Assembly: GCA_002395235.1 (NCBI GenBank)
Contig: DGWK01000016.1
Location: forward strand, 14,422 to 20,681
DNA from: Lachnospiraceae bacterium UBA4260
Lineage (GTDB): Bacteria; Bacillota; Clostridia; Lachnospirales; Lachnospiraceae
Length of the DNA stretch: 6,260 nt
Direction: 5' to 3'
Shown: in pieces, positions 5,662 through 6,260 of the stretch
How positions within the stretch are numbered: position 1 is the first letter of the stretch
Layout of the letters: each line of letters opens with the position of its first letter
Notes under the pieces: model-generated
What the model was told of the DNA's origin: nothing
What the model saw: only the letters and a program-made list of their open reading frames with translations
Databases searched by the model: none
Made by a program: the position numbers and the translations under genes

Positions 5662-6260
5662 ATGGAAAAAGATTATAAAAAAGAAGCGGCGATGAATGCA
5701 TCTGGGTTTGTCCTGCTCTCGGATATTGTTCCGTCGATCGTGCAGGAGATTCGCTATTTTTCCACCTTCAATTTTGTGGGAGACAGGATCGACGACTATG
5801 AGCAGCCCTGCGCGATCATCACCAAGGAAGCGGCACGAGCCCTGAAGGCAATCAGCAACCGGGCAAATGTGATGGGCTATCGCCTCAAAGTCTTCGACGC
5901 GTACCGCCCGGCGGCCGCGGTCAGGCACTTTGTGCTCTGGGGCGTGGACGACCTGGACCAGCGCATGAAGCCGTTCTTCTACCCGGACCTCGAGAAGCAG
6001 GAGCTCTTCCGCAGAGGCTACATTGCCAGCCAGTCCAGCCACAGCAGAGGCAGCACCATTGACCTGACACTGTTTGACATGAAGACAGGCAAAGAGGTCG
6101 ACATGGGCAGTCCGTTCGATCTTTTCGACGAAAAATCACATCCGGATCATAAAGGCATTACCGAAGAACAGTACGAGAACAGGATGACGCTTCAGAACGC
6201 CATGATAAGGAACGGTTTTAATCCCATCGACTGTGAATGGTGGCACTTCACGCTCAAGGA
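5662..6260 (+). CDS. D-Ala-D-Ala dipeptidase, VanX/DdpX family (peptidase M15D), runs off right edge
   Basis: 199 complete residues to the window end. The family hydrolyses the dipeptide D-alanyl-D-alanine in the cytoplasm, in vancomycin-resistance clusters (VanX) or for recycling of wall-derived dipeptide (DdpX). All known active-site positions are present with the spacing of enterococcal VanX: R82 in DAYRP (VanX R71), zinc ligands H127 and D134 in SSHSRGSTID (H116, D123), and catalytic E192 and zinc ligand H195 in EWWH (E181, H184). The offset is a constant 11 residues, due to a longer N-terminus. GSPFDLFDEKSH (150-161) also fits the family. There is no signal peptide, which fits a cytosolic enzyme. 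VanX has 202 residues, so with the 11-residue offset only about 14 or more C-terminal residues should be missing. No vanH, vanA-type ligase or vanRS is in view, so a resistance role cannot be claimed. Confidence 0.94.
   Translation, partial: MEKDYKKEAAMNASGFVLLSDIVPSIVQEIRYFSTFNFVGDRIDDYEQPCAIITKEAARALKAISNRANVMGYRLKVFDAYRPAAAVRHFVLWGVDDLDQRMKPFFYPDLEKQELFRRGYIASQSSHSRGSTIDLTLFDMKTGKEVDMGSPFDLFDEKSHPDHKGITEEQYENRMTLQNAMIRNGFNPIDCEWWHFTLK

Noticed and set aside
5572..6042. A 156-codon minus-strand frame over the dipeptidase start
   Set aside because: Antisense to a gene with an intact VanX-type active site; no family resemblance seen.

Overview
The window looks like chromosomal DNA from a GC-rich member of the Clostridia, probably Lachnospiraceae-like. 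This is inferred from protein style (an NTF2-like/PAS signalling protein, a stand-alone GltD/PreT-type flavoprotein, RlmH), strong Shine-Dalgarno sites and AT-richer spacers. No rRNA, tRNA, CRISPR array, insertion sequence or phage gene is visible. Five genes are present; the first and last are cut by the window edges.

Left region (1-3104, minus strand): a two-gene unit. A 906-residue soluble signalling protein has an NTF2-like domain, two PAS-like domains, a very long coiled coil, a Gly/Ala-rich stretch, an Arg-rich repeat linker and a C-terminal histidine-kinase-type ATPase fold. It is followed after 24 bases by the N-terminus of a membrane-anchored alpha/beta hydrolase. The signalling protein is the most unusual item: it has no histidine after residue 331, the N-, G1- and G2-box residues of the ATPase fold are largely replaced, and its start codon lies at the predicted transcription start of an extended -10 promoter with no Shine-Dalgarno site, suggesting a leaderless mRNA.

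Middle region (3105-4189): a 206-base divergent spacer with promoters, then rlmH (plus strand), the 23S rRNA pseudouridine-1915 methyltransferase. After it comes a 405-base gene-free stretch holding a GC-rich structure, a strong 17-bp hairpin (probable shared terminator for convergent genes), an 8-bp inverted repeat and a 13-bp tandem duplication that overlaps the stop codon of the next gene.

Right region (4190-6260): a 411-residue Fe-S/FAD/NAD(P) oxidoreductase on the minus strand, diverging from a VanX/DdpX-type D-Ala-D-Ala dipeptidase on the plus strand that runs off the window a short way before its expected end. The genes do not form one pathway: rlmH, the oxidoreductase and the dipeptidase look like independent units, and only the signalling protein and hydrolase look co-transcribed.

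No clearly new multi-gene system is seen. The best candidate for new biology is the degenerate, histidine-free kinase-like scaffold and its linked hydrolase.
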